From Nematopogon swammerdamellus (Eukaryota; Arthropoda; Insecta; Lepidoptera; Adelidae), in NCBI GenBank assembly GCA_946902875.1, contig OX336343.1:3076754-3140753 (forward strand): a stretch of DNA of 64,000 nt, in the 5' to 3' direction. The translations under genes and the position numbers were made by a program. Positions 41,230 through 51,790 of this stretch are shown one piece after another (position 1 is the first letter of the stretch; each line of letters begins with the position of its first letter). The notes beneath the pieces are model-generated. The model made no database searches. It worked only from the letters and a program-made list of their open reading frames with translations, and was not told the DNA's origin.

Positions 41230-41504
41230 CTACAGCTTCATGGCTCGTTTTTTCCAGTTATGGCTTTGTTTAGGAGATATTTATTATTTACTTGAGTGGC
41301 AGCACCGTCGCCTGTTATTTTGCACGGAACGCTCTTAACTAAGAACTGGGAGTGTCCTATTTGATTTCCTGCGAATAGACCTACCAGGCGGGACAGTGCT
41401 ATTCGCAGGTATGAGGTTAACAGGGCTATTCGTAGATATGAACTGCACTATGTGAGTTTTCTCCCCAAACAGAGATTATATCAAAGTGTATGTTTTGGTG
41501 GTTT

Positions 41505-41832
41505 AAAAAGATTGGTTGTCTGTGAAGTCGGTTTACGGACGATAGTTTTACGTGATAACGTCATAAAGAAACACAGCTATAAGAATTACCGTATTTTTTC
41601 GTACGGCACCCCTATCGCTGCCGTACGCCGTACATTTGTCGATTTCTAGCCTCGATTACCGTACGATACGGCAATTACCGTACGTTTGGCAACACTGCCG
41701 CTTGGGCCGATTGTGCCTCTCTATCGCTTGTTACGCGCTCTCGCTTGCACACACAGGCTCAGATGGAACGTGACACTTTTTCGTGCGTGCAGCCGGTGTT
41801 CATCAATTTATAAGACGTTATCACGTCAAAAA
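41505..41832 (+). mobile_element. Family E copy
   Basis: ggttgtctgtgaagtcggtt, tacggacgatagttttacgt, ccgtattttttcgtacggca, gaacgtgacactttttcg, gttatcacgtcaaaa. Confidence 0.85.
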
Positions 41833-41919
41833 AATAACCAAGGTTAATTTACATTCTATAATTTAACCCTAACCTAATGTTGAGGCGGCGCATGTCGTTT
41901 TTGTTACGTTTCTTTGAAA

Positions 41920-42050
41920 ACTCCCATAGTGCAGTTTGTATACCTGCATGCAGGTTTACCTACGAATAGACACTCCCGTACGGGCAGGGCTATTCGTAGG
42001 TATACCTACGAATAGACATTCCCGTACGAATAGACATTTCCAGGAAATAA
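41920..42050. repeat. attcgtaggt cluster with a 26-bp palindrome
   Basis: 41990-42015 is a perfect palindrome centred on gtaggtatacctac. Related cttacctacgaatagaca units flank it at 41957 and 42004, also seen at 39265 and 41420. Confidence 0.85.
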
Positions 42051-42387
42051 AAAAACAGCCAGACGCTCAAGAGACGTAATTTGTAGGTATATCAGCTGAG
42101 AGCGTGCAGCTGTCTCTCTTGCGTTGGCGGGGAGCACGCGTGGCGAACGGAGACAGCGATACTTCGTTCAAATACCTAACATGTTATCACGTAACTAACT
42201 TGGGTTGCTCTTACAGGATCATAAAAACTGATTGATTAGCTATCAAATTATCTCACCTGAAATTTTCACAATCAAGCAGATACTTATAAATCACTTCATG
42301 TGAAGAACAATAAAATTAAAATACAATTTAATGTTGTCTTATCCGCGTCATAATATAATCGGCCAGACAACGGACAACGTTCTCGAC

Positions 42388-42488
42388 ACGTGCGAGGTTG
42401 CGCACTGCGTGCGCGCCGCGCGCGCCGGGGCGGGGCGTGGTCCGTATCGTCGCCCACGCGCGCCGCGCCGCCGCGCGTCTCGTCATAC
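42388..42488. other. CpG-rich patch
   Basis: gcgcgccgcgcgcgccgggg and neighbouring bases are nearly pure G+C in an AT-rich region, just before a hAT-like end. No gene is visible; open frames in all phases reflect the composition. Confidence 0.6.
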
Positions 42489-43753
42489 TGCAGCGGTTCT
42501 CAATCTATGGTGCGCGTACCACCAGTGCAGTGGTACGCGGACTGCTTCGAGGTGTTACGCGAACAAACAATCAAACAAAATCATTTATTGTGTAAATTAA
42601 ATTAAAAGATACATTCATATGTTATAGTACGAGGAAAGAAAGTACAAAAAAAAAACTTTTACAACGATGTGTGCTCAGAGCTAGGAACTAGGCTGGCACC
42701 TGTATCGCTAAGCTCCGTTTGTTTTTAGGTGCGGGGGTGAAGATTTTGTGTTATATGATTGTAGGTATGAAAGTATTCATTTACATATTATGATAATAAA
42801 TAAAGTGTCGGGTTAATATTTCTTTACGAGTAATACATTTTACATTATTATAATTTTAAATATAGTTTTTAATAAAAAAGTTTAATTAATATAAAAAATG
42901 AATCATTATGCTCTACAAAATTTGATAAGCGGCCGATTGAAATAATCCTAATTTAGAAAGTTTTGTTGATGAACATAAATATAATTTGAATTCTGATGTT
43001 CTTAGCGATATAAAAAATCACTGTCAAATGCTCATAGTGAGTTCCGAAGAATGTTCTAAACAAGATTTTTCAGAACTAAATTCGATAAGAAATCAATATT
43101 TAGTTTCGTTTCCGAGATCAAAAAAGATTCGAAGAGAGAGAATCATTAATTGAAATTTGGCGTGATGTTAACCTCCAAAGAGAATTTAAGAATGTATACA
43201 GCGTGTAAAAACGGCGAGTACATTAAATTTAGGAAATTATTATTGGGATCAAGAGTAACAAAAATTCAAATTACTTTTTTCTGAATTCCCTTTAAATAGA
43301 AAGTTACAGTTTTCATACAAACTAATTGATTATTTTAGTGTCAAAATTATCTAATGACAACAGGGCGGCGCGGAGGGGGGAAGAGCGGGTGAGACGTGAG
43401 CGCCTCGGACGGAGGTGTTGGCGGGAGGGGCGGGAGTTAGTTTTGTGAGTGGAGGACTGGAGGTCGGCGGACGGAGGGTACGGAGCGGCAACAACGCGTT
43501 AAATTACACTAGACGAAAACATACATTTCAAAAATTCATATCTCGAAAACTAGACACTTTACAGAAAAACTTTTTTAGCATTTTTGTCTCGGAAAAACAT
43601 GAGGATTGCGCTGGCGAAATTAATGCACTCGCCGTTTTAACACCCTGTATATAGAAGATAAGTATTATTATTAGCTTCTTGTAGGTAAAGGTGGTACGCC
43701 GCCAAAAATATTGCTTTTAATGGTACTTGAAAAAAAAAGGTTTGAGAACCCCT
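42489..43753 (+). mobile_element. hAT-like remnant with nested MITE
   Basis: Ends cagcggttctcaatctatgg and gtttgagaacccctg are inverted in the style of hAT transposons (CAGNGGTTCTCAA). I saw no clear 8-base duplication. 42950-43152 has an open stretch reading LESFVDEHKYNLNSDVLSDI and FSELNSIRNQYLVSFPRSKK, which may be transposase remnant. 43196-43652 is a separate MITE-T. Confidence 0.65.
43196..43652. mobile_element. MITE-T copy 3
   Basis: acagcgtgtaaaaacggcga, gattattgggatcaagag-type start and ggcgaaattaatgcactcgc, cgttttaacaccctgtata end. The GC-rich centre 43360-43495 (gaggggggaagagcgggtga) differs from those of the other two copies. Confidence 0.8.
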
Positions 43754-43863
43754 GGTGTATTGGTCAATTTCTATACTTAGTACTATTATTTAGGCTACCA
43801 TGACCTTGTGTTGCTCACTACTAGGATAATATCCGGCTTCACAATTATGTGAAGCCGTTATTT

Positions 43864-44050
43864 GTCAGCCTCAGTAGCTCAGTGGTGCGGTCGGTCGACT
43901 GTTGTTAAGCAACGCTGAGCGCGGTCCGGTCAGTACTTGGATGGGTGACCGCTCGACCGTTGGAGGCTGACCGCGGTTCGGATTCCACGTTAAACTGTAG
44001 GTCCCTTCCCTTCTTACCTTCCTAGGTGGTATGGTTTACCCCGGCCGGTT
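43864..44050 (+). mobile_element. 5S-SINE, 3'-truncated
   Basis: gtcagcctcagtagctcagt, ggtcggtcgactgttgttaa, gcaacgctgagcgcgg with a cggtc duplication, agtacttggatgggtgaccg, stopping in the shared middle at ccccggccggttt. Confidence 0.9.
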
Positions 44051-44335
44051 TGACTACTTTTTCTCACATCTCCTGACCAAATTTTCGAAATGTATTTTAT
44101 ATTTATGTTATTCCGGAATATACACTGTTACTACGCAAAGTTTCGTCGAAATCCGTTCAGTGGTTTTTGAGTGATGCGCCTACAAACAGACAAACATTTT
44201 AAAAACTGTTTTAACATGTTCAGTTTCTCATTTGAAGTCGCCCTGGGTATTTTTTTTCCGAATAAATTCAATGTACAGACTTTTTTGCATTAAGGTATTT
44301 TATACGATTTTATTATATGTATAGATGGTCAGTAT
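44051..44335 (+). repeat. Lepidopteran repeat 3' end
   Basis: atattccgga-type start, gtttcgtcgaaatccgttca, gtggtttttgagtgatgcgc, cgattttattatatgtatag. Related to 290-430 and 640-870. Confidence 0.65.
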
Positions 44336-44487
44336 ATCAACTTAATCATCATTAATCATACTATGTGAACTGGCTAGGCTTAAATTCAGCGACAACTGGC
44401 GCAAGCTAGATGTCAGACGCTGCGCCGACCGTTTTCTTAAAATGCTTATCACATTTATGCTATTATTAATATTACTACCTACTTATA

Positions 44488-44832
44488 CAGGGTGTATCAG
44501 GATAGGTTTGAGAAACTTCAGGAATAGGAAGTACTCATTATTAGAAGAAAAAATCCTTATCACTCAAATCGAAATTCCCTTGTTTTTTTTTTGTCATACA
44601 AAAGTTGGAAATTGTAATAAAAACTCGATGGACAGTGAGGCTGGAGAGTGCAGTGAACTAATTCGGTCCTCTTTTTCTTTTGAGGTCATTGAACTTTCAG
44701 TGTTTGGAATTTACCTACACGCAGTTCAATTTGTACTAGTTATGTATGCAACCTACCCATTTTTATTCATGAGTTGGAATTTTCTGAAACCTGAAGTTTC
44801 GAAATCCTATCCTGAAAACAGGGTGTTTCAGG
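44488..44832. mobile_element. MITE with cagggtgt ends
   Basis: acagggtgtatcaggatagg near the left and aagtttcgaaatcctatcct then gaaaacagggtgtttcagg at the right; gaaacttcagg and cctgaagtttc pair. The frame 44442-44849 (135 codons) covers the element and shows no domain. Confidence 0.6.
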
Positions 44833-44916
44833 ATCAGAATAAGAAATAAATAATTATTATCATTATCACTATCATAATTTACGCTCGATAATTTCTGACC
44901 AAATTTTTTTTTTTTT

Positions 44917-45205
44917 TTTTTTATGTAATCCGGTGTGGATGGCTGAGTTGGAGGGGGCCAAAGCGCATGCTCCGACCAGCCAATATCACCTCCGAGAAGG
45001 TAGGTGCCATACCGGAGACTTCCCTGGATTGCTGGCTATACTGGACTAGAGGAGAACACAGCCGAGGTTGCTATGCGGCCATCTTACATCCAGTACGTTG
45101 GTACCAACCCAGTCGGCTACAAATTGAGCCTACCACCTAGTAAGGGGCAAGGGAAGGGACCTACACTTTTACACCGGTTCCGAACGGTGAAGCAGCAGGT
45201 GTAGG
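44917..45205 (-). mobile_element. SINE-C, full length
   Basis: T run, atgtaatccggtgtggatgg, cgcatgctccgaccagccaa, cttccctggattgctgg, gaacacagccgaggttgc, ctacacttttacaccgg, gttccgaacggtgaagcag. Confidence 0.9.
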
Positions 45206-45520
45206 TATCAAAAGTAAGAAAGTAAGTAAGTAATAAGTAAACCCGCTTCCGTTAGAACTAGATGCCAACTCATGCACATATTGTTCATATAGATGGCCAC
45301 ATTCGCTCTGCGCAGTTCAGTCGCGCAGTTTATAGTGTACTGCTACGGTGTAGACTAGAGCAACAATTAACCAGCTGTTTCCCGGCCGGCACGTAACGAA
45401 ATATGCGGCCGGAGCGCACGTTTGGAAAATTGCACATTTTAGGGTTCCGTAGCCATCCGCGCGGGCAGCGTCACTTATAAAATGAAAAGTCAATACATAT
45501 ACATGTAAAATGTATGAGTG
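45206..45520. other. Unassigned
   Basis: Includes gggttccgtagccatccgcg, a MITE-M scrap, at 45442. The opposite-strand frame 45317-45589 shows no domain. Confidence 0.4.
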
Positions 45521-45527
45521 GTCGGCG

Positions 45528-45795
45528 CGGTCTTGGCTCGGACTCTTGATCTCAAAGTTCAAGGTTCGATTCCGGTCGACATGCACCAATGAGTTTTTAC
45601 CTAACCTAACCTAACCTAACCTAACCTACATATCCTGCTTCACCGTTCGGAACCGATGTAAAACTGTACGTACAGTTTTACATCGGTTTTCCAAGGGATT
45701 CCCTTGCCCCTTACTATGCGGTGGGCTCAAATTGTAGCCTACTGGGTTGACACCACCGTACTGCATGTAAGGCTGCCGCATAGCAGCGGGATTTA
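45528..45795 (+). mobile_element. tRNA-like module, telomeric repeat and SINE-C
   Basis: 45530-45590 has gcggtcttggctcggactc, ttcaaggttcgattccgg (B box) and ccaatgagttttt. 45599-45628 is the telomeric-type tract. 45640-45790 is SINE-C in forward orientation, with a small foldback gtaaaactgtacgtacagttttac at 45657. Confidence 0.75.
45599..45628. repeat. Interstitial TTAGG-type tract
   Basis: Five exact cctaa units (45600-45624) plus partial ones on either side. (TTAGG)n is the canonical telomeric repeat of most insects, including Lepidoptera. Confidence 0.85.
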
Positions 45796-46098
45796 GCGTG
45801 TGTGATATGTATGTATGTACTTATTGATCATAGATAGAGTCTACAAACGCAGTATCTCATAAAACTAAGTAACTTACTCCTCCAACACGAACATGCCTTA
45901 CGATTTATTATTAGTATTGATGATAAAGTGTATTTGAAGTCTCTATATTAAATTGTTAGATGACGTGACTAAAGGCAGAACTAATGTACAAATAATAGTT
46001 TCAATTTCACTGAACTATCTTTTCCAATCTATTGATTTATAGGCAATTTAATTTCTGTTTCAATTTTGTTTATTTTAGGGCTCCAATAGGCAAGTACC
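45796..46098. repeat. Lepidopteran repeat remnants
   Basis: 45785-45815 has the SINE-D end agcgtgtgtgatatgtatg; 45836-45895 (ctacaaacgcagtatctcat) matches 61665-61712. The rest is AT-rich. Confidence 0.5.
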
Positions 46099-46393
46099 CA
46101 CAGAGCATCAAATACCTACCGCGGGCGCCCCCTACTAGAGGCGCCCTAAGCGATGATATTTGAAACCCAATAACCGTACCCTGAGCTGCTAGCGCTTCGT
46201 ATGTGTGTGTGTGTGCTAGTATCGACACTACACACAAAGAGGAGCAAGTTAGGCACACGCACAAAACAAATGCACACGCACAACACACATATGTAAGTCA
46301 TAGGCCACGCCCACAGGCTTCAACGCCGTTGTAGAGAAATCGCGCTCACGGCGCCTCTAGTAGGGGCGGGCGCGCGCATTTCATGCTCTGTGG
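46099..46393. mobile_element. hAT-like MITE, copy 2
   Basis: Flanked by an exact octamer caagtacc at 46091-46098 and 46394-46401. Ends cacagagcatcaaatacc and catttcatgctctgtgg. Contents as in copy 1 at 11734. The frame 46070-46288 is part of the repeat. Confidence 0.88.
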
Positions 46394-46430
46394 CAAGTAC
46401 CTAATGCTAATACCTCACTTGTCAGCCTCG

Positions 46431-46670
46431 GCTGCTCAGTGGTGCGATCGGTCCATGATCGGTGTACTGGCGTTCGTGATAATAAGCACACCTCGGTCGG
46501 AACTCAGATGGGTGACCGTTCGACCGTATTGTTGTGTTGGAGGCTGACCGTCGTTTGGATTGCACGTAAAACTTTAGGTCGCTTCCCTTTTTTACCTTTC
46601 TAGGTGGTACGGTTTAACCCGCCCTGATAGGTACCACCGCACTGAATGAAAGTTCTATCGGAACGGCTAT
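46431..46670 (+). mobile_element. 5S-SINE, diverged
   Basis: gtcagcctcggctgctcagt, an extra gtgtactggcgttcgtgata, gatgggtgaccgttcgac, cgtttggattgcacgtaaaa, ggtaccaccgcactgaatga. Confidence 0.8.
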
Positions 46671-46797
46671 GCTTCCCTTATGTCGTGCCGGCTACGCTGA
46701 ACTGGACTGATAACACGAACTATTTACATGGCCGTTTCAACCGACCTTTCATTCAGTGCGGCGGTACCAACACGTGCGGGTTGAACCCTACCACCTC
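46671..46797 (-). mobile_element. 5S-SINE middle fragment, inverted
   Basis: cgtgccggctacgctgaact, ggccgtttcaaccgaccttt, gcggcggtaccaacacg, ctaccacct. It faces the copy at 46431, forming a small inverted pair. Confidence 0.8.
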
Positions 46798-47342
46798 TGC
46801 CGTCACTTCCACTCTCAAATATTCTTCATTATATGATCTTCGCATACAAAAAAAAACCCGCTTACGATAGCCGTTTTTAGGGGGTTTCAAAGGGACACTT
46901 AAACATATTTATAAATATATATTTTAAACTTTTATATTTTTAGGAGTTGAAATGGTTTTCGTGTATGCTTAAACTTGAAAATTAAGAATTAAATTTTATT
47001 AATTTTTTATTGTTATCTGTTTTTGTCTATTTTTCAAAATTTACATATTTTTTATATTTGAATACGCCATAAAAGTCATTTTCAACGTAAGCGAAGGTCA
47101 TGTAATGCATGAGATCTGTGAAGTTTTTCTAACAAAGAAACATACACTGCAGTGGATCCCAATCGGTCGATCGGGATCGATCGCAAGAAGCTTTTAGGTC
47201 GATCACTGAAAATATGTAGAGCAAAAAGTGACTAGTAATATTTGATGTGAATAACATTTTCCGGGTGGACAAGGACTAGTATCAAGTGCTTACAGGACTA
47301 GTATCAAGTCCTTACAGGAATAGTAACATAATATAAAGGATG
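46798..47342. other. Mostly unassigned
   Basis: 47040-47125 is the reverse of a repeat also at 59118-59200 and 60170-60245 (gaatacgccataaaagtca, tgtaatgcatgagatctg). 47152-47220 has a hAT-like end (cagtggatcccaatcgg). 47275-47325 holds three gactagtatcaagtgcttac-like units. Confidence 0.45.
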
Positions 47343-48025
47343 TGCCTGCGGCTCCGCCCGCTCTCATATTTGACTTCTCTGCTAACCTCATAAGCCATTT
47401 AGCGTGATAATAAGTAGCCTATAGTTGATGGGAAGAACAAAGCTATCTGTAGAAGCAAACTGTATTAAAATCGGTTCAGTGGTTCTCAAGTTATAAGCGG
47501 ACAGACAGACATACCTACACACAGACAGAAAGCAGACGTTGGATTTTATTAAAGGACAAGCTGTGCCCGCGGCTCCGCCCGCTCTCATATTTCACTTCAC
47601 TGCTAACCTCATAAGCCATTCAGCGTGATAGTAAGTAGCCTATAGTCGATGGGAAGAATCAAGCTATCCGTACAATTTTGTTTTATTAAAATCGGTCCAG
47701 TGGTTCTCGAGTTATAAGCGGACAGACAGACATACACTCAGACACTCAGACACTCAGACAGAAAGCAGACGTTGGATTTTATTATAGCTAAGGATAAGGA
47801 AGGACAAGCTGTGCCCGCGGCTCCGCCCGCTGTCATATTTCACTTCACTGCTAACCTCATAAGCTATTTAGCGTGATAGTAAGTAGCCTATAGTTGACGG
47901 GAAGAATCAAGCTATCCGTAGAATTTTGCTTTATTAAAATCGGTTCAGTGATTCTCGAGTTATAAGCGGACAGACAGACACTCAGACAGAAAGCAGACGT
48001 TGGATTTTATTATAGGTAAGGAAAG
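47343..48025 (+). repeat. Three tandem copies of a 220-250-bp repeat
   Basis: Units begin at 47342, 47562 and 47810 with tgtgcccgcggctccgcccg, continue gcctatagttgatgggaag, aatcggttcagtggttctc, gttataagcggacagacag and end gcagacgttggattttatta. A ggaa run (48031-48055) follows. Confidence 0.85.
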
Positions 48026-48055
48026 GAATAAGGAAGGAAGGAAGGAAGGAAGGAT

Positions 48056-48216
48056 GTAATGAACATAGCTTTCAATTCAAACAAAAATGACTACAAATTA
48101 TTGAACAACGAAAGCTTTTGATGCAAGTGTCGCTCTCACAACCTTAAATTTTTTTGTAAGGGAAGATCTCCTTACAATAAATATGGCCACCACTGAATAT
48201 AGAAGAACCCGAATTC
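48056..48216. other. No feature recognised
   Basis: Ordinary AT-rich sequence. Confidence 0.3.
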
Positions 48217-48390
48217 ATAGAATAGAATAGAATAGAATAGAAACTCTTTACACACACACAATCTTTTCACACAATGAAAATAAGAACAGTACACGAGCAG
48301 AAGAAAAAAATATAGGAGTGCGCAAAGGCGGACTTATCACTGCAAGTGATTTCTTCTAGTCAACCTTTGGGTGATGAGGAATAAAATAGA
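48217..48390 (-). mobile_element. LINE 3' end, reversed
   Basis: A gaatagaatagaatag tail (48217-48241) followed by caaaggcggacttatcac, gatttcttctagtcaacc: the mirror of the LINE tail at 37735-37830. Confidence 0.75.
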
Positions 48391-48934
48391 GAGAAAGATG
48401 TATGGGTAGTGCAAGCGAAAGGAGGAGGAATATGTCTTTTATTTTTATATACCTACATGTAACATACATACCTAATTATTACAATGCATAAAATACAAAC
48501 AGCACAAACATACATACAATGTATAGGACATAGATACTACATACAAATAATACATACTATACTATACTAATCCACAAGTTAATAATAAAAAAATTAAAAA
48601 AGGAACAATTAATTAAGGTAGAATTTCTTCAATGATTTTTGTCGTTTCCAGTTTGCAGTTTCCATTTATTTATTTCTTTGGTTGACTACCATTTGAATTT
48701 TAAAGTTGGCAGCCCGGGGGTTACTTTGAGGTGGGATTTAAAAGGAATAGTTTAGTTAGATGAAGGCGAGGACTCATTGCCGGGACCAAGTTGGCAACTT
48801 GCCGATACGTTGAGAGACTGACTACATGTTGCTTGCATTCGATTCGATTCTATTAGAGAGCTTAGGGGTCGTATACTGGCTAGTTTATCTCTTTTCTGAA
48901 AGATCGTTTGTAAAATTGCAAATTAATTTATAAA
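48391..48934. other. AT-rich flank, possibly LINE 3' UTR
   Basis: Tata/cata-rich to 48600. Its composition resembles the 3' UTR at 37440-37640, but I could not align it. No frame recognised. Confidence 0.3.
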
Positions 48935-49410
48935 AAATTGGTTGTCTGTAAATTCGGTTTACGGACGATAGTTTTACGTGATGACGTCATAAAGTGGTAA
49001 GACTACTGGGAATGCGCCATCTACATATCAAAGCGTATACACCTACCTAACTGCGAATCAAGTAAACTACCGCTGAAGTATTTCATTTACTATTGACGCT
49101 AGTTGTGAAATCTTTAGACCATGAAATCTTCACTTACTGTTGACCGAATTCGCTTCGCTAGTACATGATCGATTTAGCCGGGTGGTTAAGACGTCTGGTC
49201 GGTCACACAATATTGGTGGCAGGGACCGCGGGTTCGAGGCTCGCGACGGACAAATATATTTTGTATTTCCTACTCTCTTTATATGCCTCTCTATCGCTTG
49301 TTACGCGCTCTCGCTTGCACACACAGGTTCAGATGGAACGTGACACTTTTTCGTGGGTGCAGCCGGTGTTCATCAATTTATAAGACGTGACCTCATCACG
49401 TCAAAAAAAA
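48935..49410 (+). mobile_element. Family E copy with tRNA-like insert
   Basis: ggttgtctgtaaattcggtt, tacggacgatagttttacgt; end gcctctctatcgcttgttac, gtgacctcatcacgtcaaaa. 49165-49250 has tttagccgggtggttaagac, ggcagggaccgcgggttcga and ggctcgcgacgg, an A-box/B-box pair absent from the other copies. Confidence 0.75.
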
Positions 49411-49610
49411 GTTAACATTTTAAGAGCAAGTAATTTTTATTTCTTGATTAATTATTGTTCACTAACATAGCTAAGAACCAACCCGGTTTAACCTAATAAA
49501 AAAACGCATATAAATCGGTCCATCCGTTTGGGAGTAACCATGCCATACACACACACACACCCTCTCTCACACACACAGACAGACAGTTTAATGTTTTTAT
49601 TATTATTTTA
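49411..49610. repeat. Lepidopteran repeat with CA tract
   Basis: aacatagctaagaaccaacc, cggtccatccgtttgggag and a cacacacaccctctctcaca tract mirror 31450-31650. Confidence 0.6.
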
Positions 49611-49827
49611 GAATACAATATTACAGGTAGAATCTTTGGAAAAATCATGCAGAAAATCGTTATAACAAAGTTACAATAATATTTTAAGTTGTTTATAACT
49701 TATAATTGGGCTGGTTTTTTAACAATCACTAACACTATATACCACGCAATAAATTGACGTTAAACATACATACAACTAGTAGATATCGTCTCGTAATGTA
49801 AGGATTGGGAATGAGAGATTGGGTTTG
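49611..49827. other. No feature recognised
   Basis: AT-rich sequence. Confidence 0.3.
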
Positions 49828-50305
49828 TACCGTGTGGGGTCGGTACTTAAAAAGAATAGCCCCACTGCATCTCTCCCCGTCGCATGTCGTAAAAGTCGAC
49901 TAAGGGATAAGAAAATTCGTCAGCCTCGGTTGCTCAGTGGCGCGGTTGGTTAGTCAACTGTTATTAAGCAACGCTGAGCGCGGTCAGTTATTGGATGGGT
50001 GACCGCTCGACCGTTGGAGGCTGACCGTGGTTCGTTTTCCACGTTAAACTGTAGGTCCCTTCCCTTCTTACCTTACTAGGTGGTAGGGTTTATCCCGGCC
50101 GGGTTGGTACCACCGCACTGAACGAAACGTCGGTCGAAACAGCTATGTAAATAGTTCGTGTTTTCCGTCCAGTTTAGTGTAGCCGACATGAAATGAAGGG
50201 AAGCACTGACATGGCACCTAGTTCACCCTGTGTTATGGGCTGACATCACGGATGTTCTAGGTGATGTAGCCAATCGTGTCAGGTTCCATAAAAAAAAAAA
50301 AAAAA
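49828..50305 (+). mobile_element. Head-B immediately followed by full 5S-SINE
   Basis: 49828-49912 is head-B (accgtgtggggtcggtactt, catctctccccgtcgc, taaaagtcgactaagggata). 49919-50305 is a 5S-SINE with gtcagcctcggttgctcagt, gttattggatgggtgaccgc, the middle and a 15-base A tail. Both heads occur in line in one copy. Confidence 0.9.
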
Positions 50306-50990
50306 TTATGAGAGACTGGAGCAAGTGAACGAATTCGTATATCTGGGGAATATGTTCACGCGGGATGGAAAATGTGAAGGAGATCTAGAAAAGAGAGTGA
50401 AAGCCGGTAACCAAGTGAATGGGGCGTTGTACGCTATTATGAGCAGCCAAAGCATGTCAACCAGGGCACGTTTGGCTGTCCATGGTGGAGTGCTGGCCCC
50501 TACGCTTATGTACGGGAGTGAAAGTTGGGCAAGGCAGACGAAGCATGAAAGCAGGATTAATGCTGTGGAAATGCGCGCGTTGAGGAGTATATGTGGAGTT
50601 ACAATGAAAGATAAGATTGAGACATAGTATAGTGCGAGAGCGCTGTGGACTGAAAGAGAATATAGTGACAAGGATTGAGAAGGGGATGCTTCGGTGGTTC
50701 GGTCATGTTGGAAGAATGGATGATAGGAGACTAACGAAAGAAATTTATGAAGCAAATGTGAGTGGAAGAGTCGGGAAGGGTCGCCCTAGACGCACGTACC
50801 TGGACCAGTTCGGGCATTTGCTCAAAAAGGGGAACGTGCGTAGTACCCGTAACCGACGAGCATGCATGAAGAACATTATGGGAGTGGAAGAGGCGGCAGA
50901 GGTGTGTCAGGATCGTGGCACGTGGAGATCCGTTGTCTCTGCCTACTCCACCGGGAAACAGGCGTGACGCTATGTATGTATGTATGTATA
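50306..50990 (+). pseudogene. Non-LTR retrotransposon RT C-terminus, frameshifted
   Basis: Begins exactly after a SINE A tail. First frame: NEFVYLGNMFTRDGKCEGDL, VKAGNQVNGALYAIM, LMYGSESWARQ. One extra base near 50621 moves it to a frame reading RERCGLKENIVTRIEKGMLR, WFGHVGRMDDRRLTKEIYEA, GRPRRTYLDQ and STRNRRACMKNIMGVEEA, stop at 50967. These blocks are the C-terminal end of LINE reverse transcriptases common in insects. Ends in an atgt tail. Confidence 0.85.
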
Positions 50991-51313
50991 AAATCCAAAT
51001 ATGATTCGATCAAAACCTTGGAATTCTAAAAATACCGCAATTACGATTCAACTTCCACCCCGTCCCGTCCACTCGGTCTTATTAAATTTCAGTCGAAATT
51101 AAAAATACTCTCCCCCTCTAGGTATCTTTATCACTCCGGATTCGTCCGAAAAATAATATCTTTAGATTTTTTTTAGTATTTCTCTGTCCCGCGCTCTCGT
51201 TAATATTCTGAAAATGTTGAGCATGAAATTAAGAGTTTTATTGGAGTTTTGTTGTTTTTTTCTTTTATTCTGGTCTTTATTCTAGTCTTTTATTCTGGTC
51301 TTTAATTTTAGTT
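50991..51313. other. No feature recognised
   Basis: Mixed AT-rich stretch with a tandem ttctggtctttattctag (51268-51300). Confidence 0.35.
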
Positions 51314-51568
51314 GTTTTTTTATGGAAACTGACACGGTTGGCTACATCACCTACAACATCCGTGATGTCAGCCCATAACACCGGGTGAACTTGGTGCCAC
51401 GTCAGTGGTTCCCTTCGGTCGTGCTGGCTGCACTGAACTGGACGAAAAACACAAACTATTTACATAGCCCTTTCGACCGACCTTTCATTCAGTGCGGTGG
51501 TACCAACCCGGGCGGGTTAAACTCTACCACCTAGTAATATAAGAAGGGAATCATATCCCTTAGTCGCA
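51314..51568 (-). mobile_element. 5S-SINE-type tail with head-B stub
   Basis: T run, atggaaactgacacggttgg, gtaccaacccgggcggg, ctaccacctagtaatataag, tcatatcccttagtcgc; cut inside head-B and joined to a LINE piece. Confidence 0.85.
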
Positions 51569-51790
51569 ATGCACAGAACCGGTAAACTCGGGAACGCTCT
51601 CCCTGCCTATATTATTTCCCCCCAAGTATAGTCTCGGGTCCTTCAAGAGAGGCGTGAATGGATACCTGTCAGGCCGGCATGGCAATCGCAAGCCCCGCAT
51701 GCGACCGAATGTCCATGGGCGTCGCTAGACACCCTATGGGTGGCTCGACGCCACATGTCGTTGTTACTATAAAAAAAATGCTTTAAACTC
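51569..51790 (+). mobile_element. LINE 3' fragment
   Basis: aaccggtaaactcgggaacg, gtctcgggtccttcaagaga, gtcaggccggcatggcaat, ccctatgggtggctcgacgc. Second copy of the family at 25250-25640. Confidence 0.75.

Larger units (their letters stand above)
39250..41420. mobile_element. Long inverted repeat with three nested insertions
   Basis: 39329-39385 plus 40211-40345 (gcaaaatgacaggcgacggt, gctgccactgaagtaaataa, aacaaagccataactgg, gccatgaagctgtagttgat, gaaaacagttttgtattgct) is the reverse complement of 40555-40637 plus 41230-41338. The arms are interrupted by the element 39386-40208 and the LINE piece 40638-41229; the loop holds a tRNA-like SINE (40405). A doubled gtaggtacgccaaacagaga is at 39269 and 39308. 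Confidence 0.8.

Noticed and set aside
44442..44849. 135-codon plus-strand frame with hydrophobic start
   Set aside because: It lies inside a MITE with cagggtgt ends and shows no domain.
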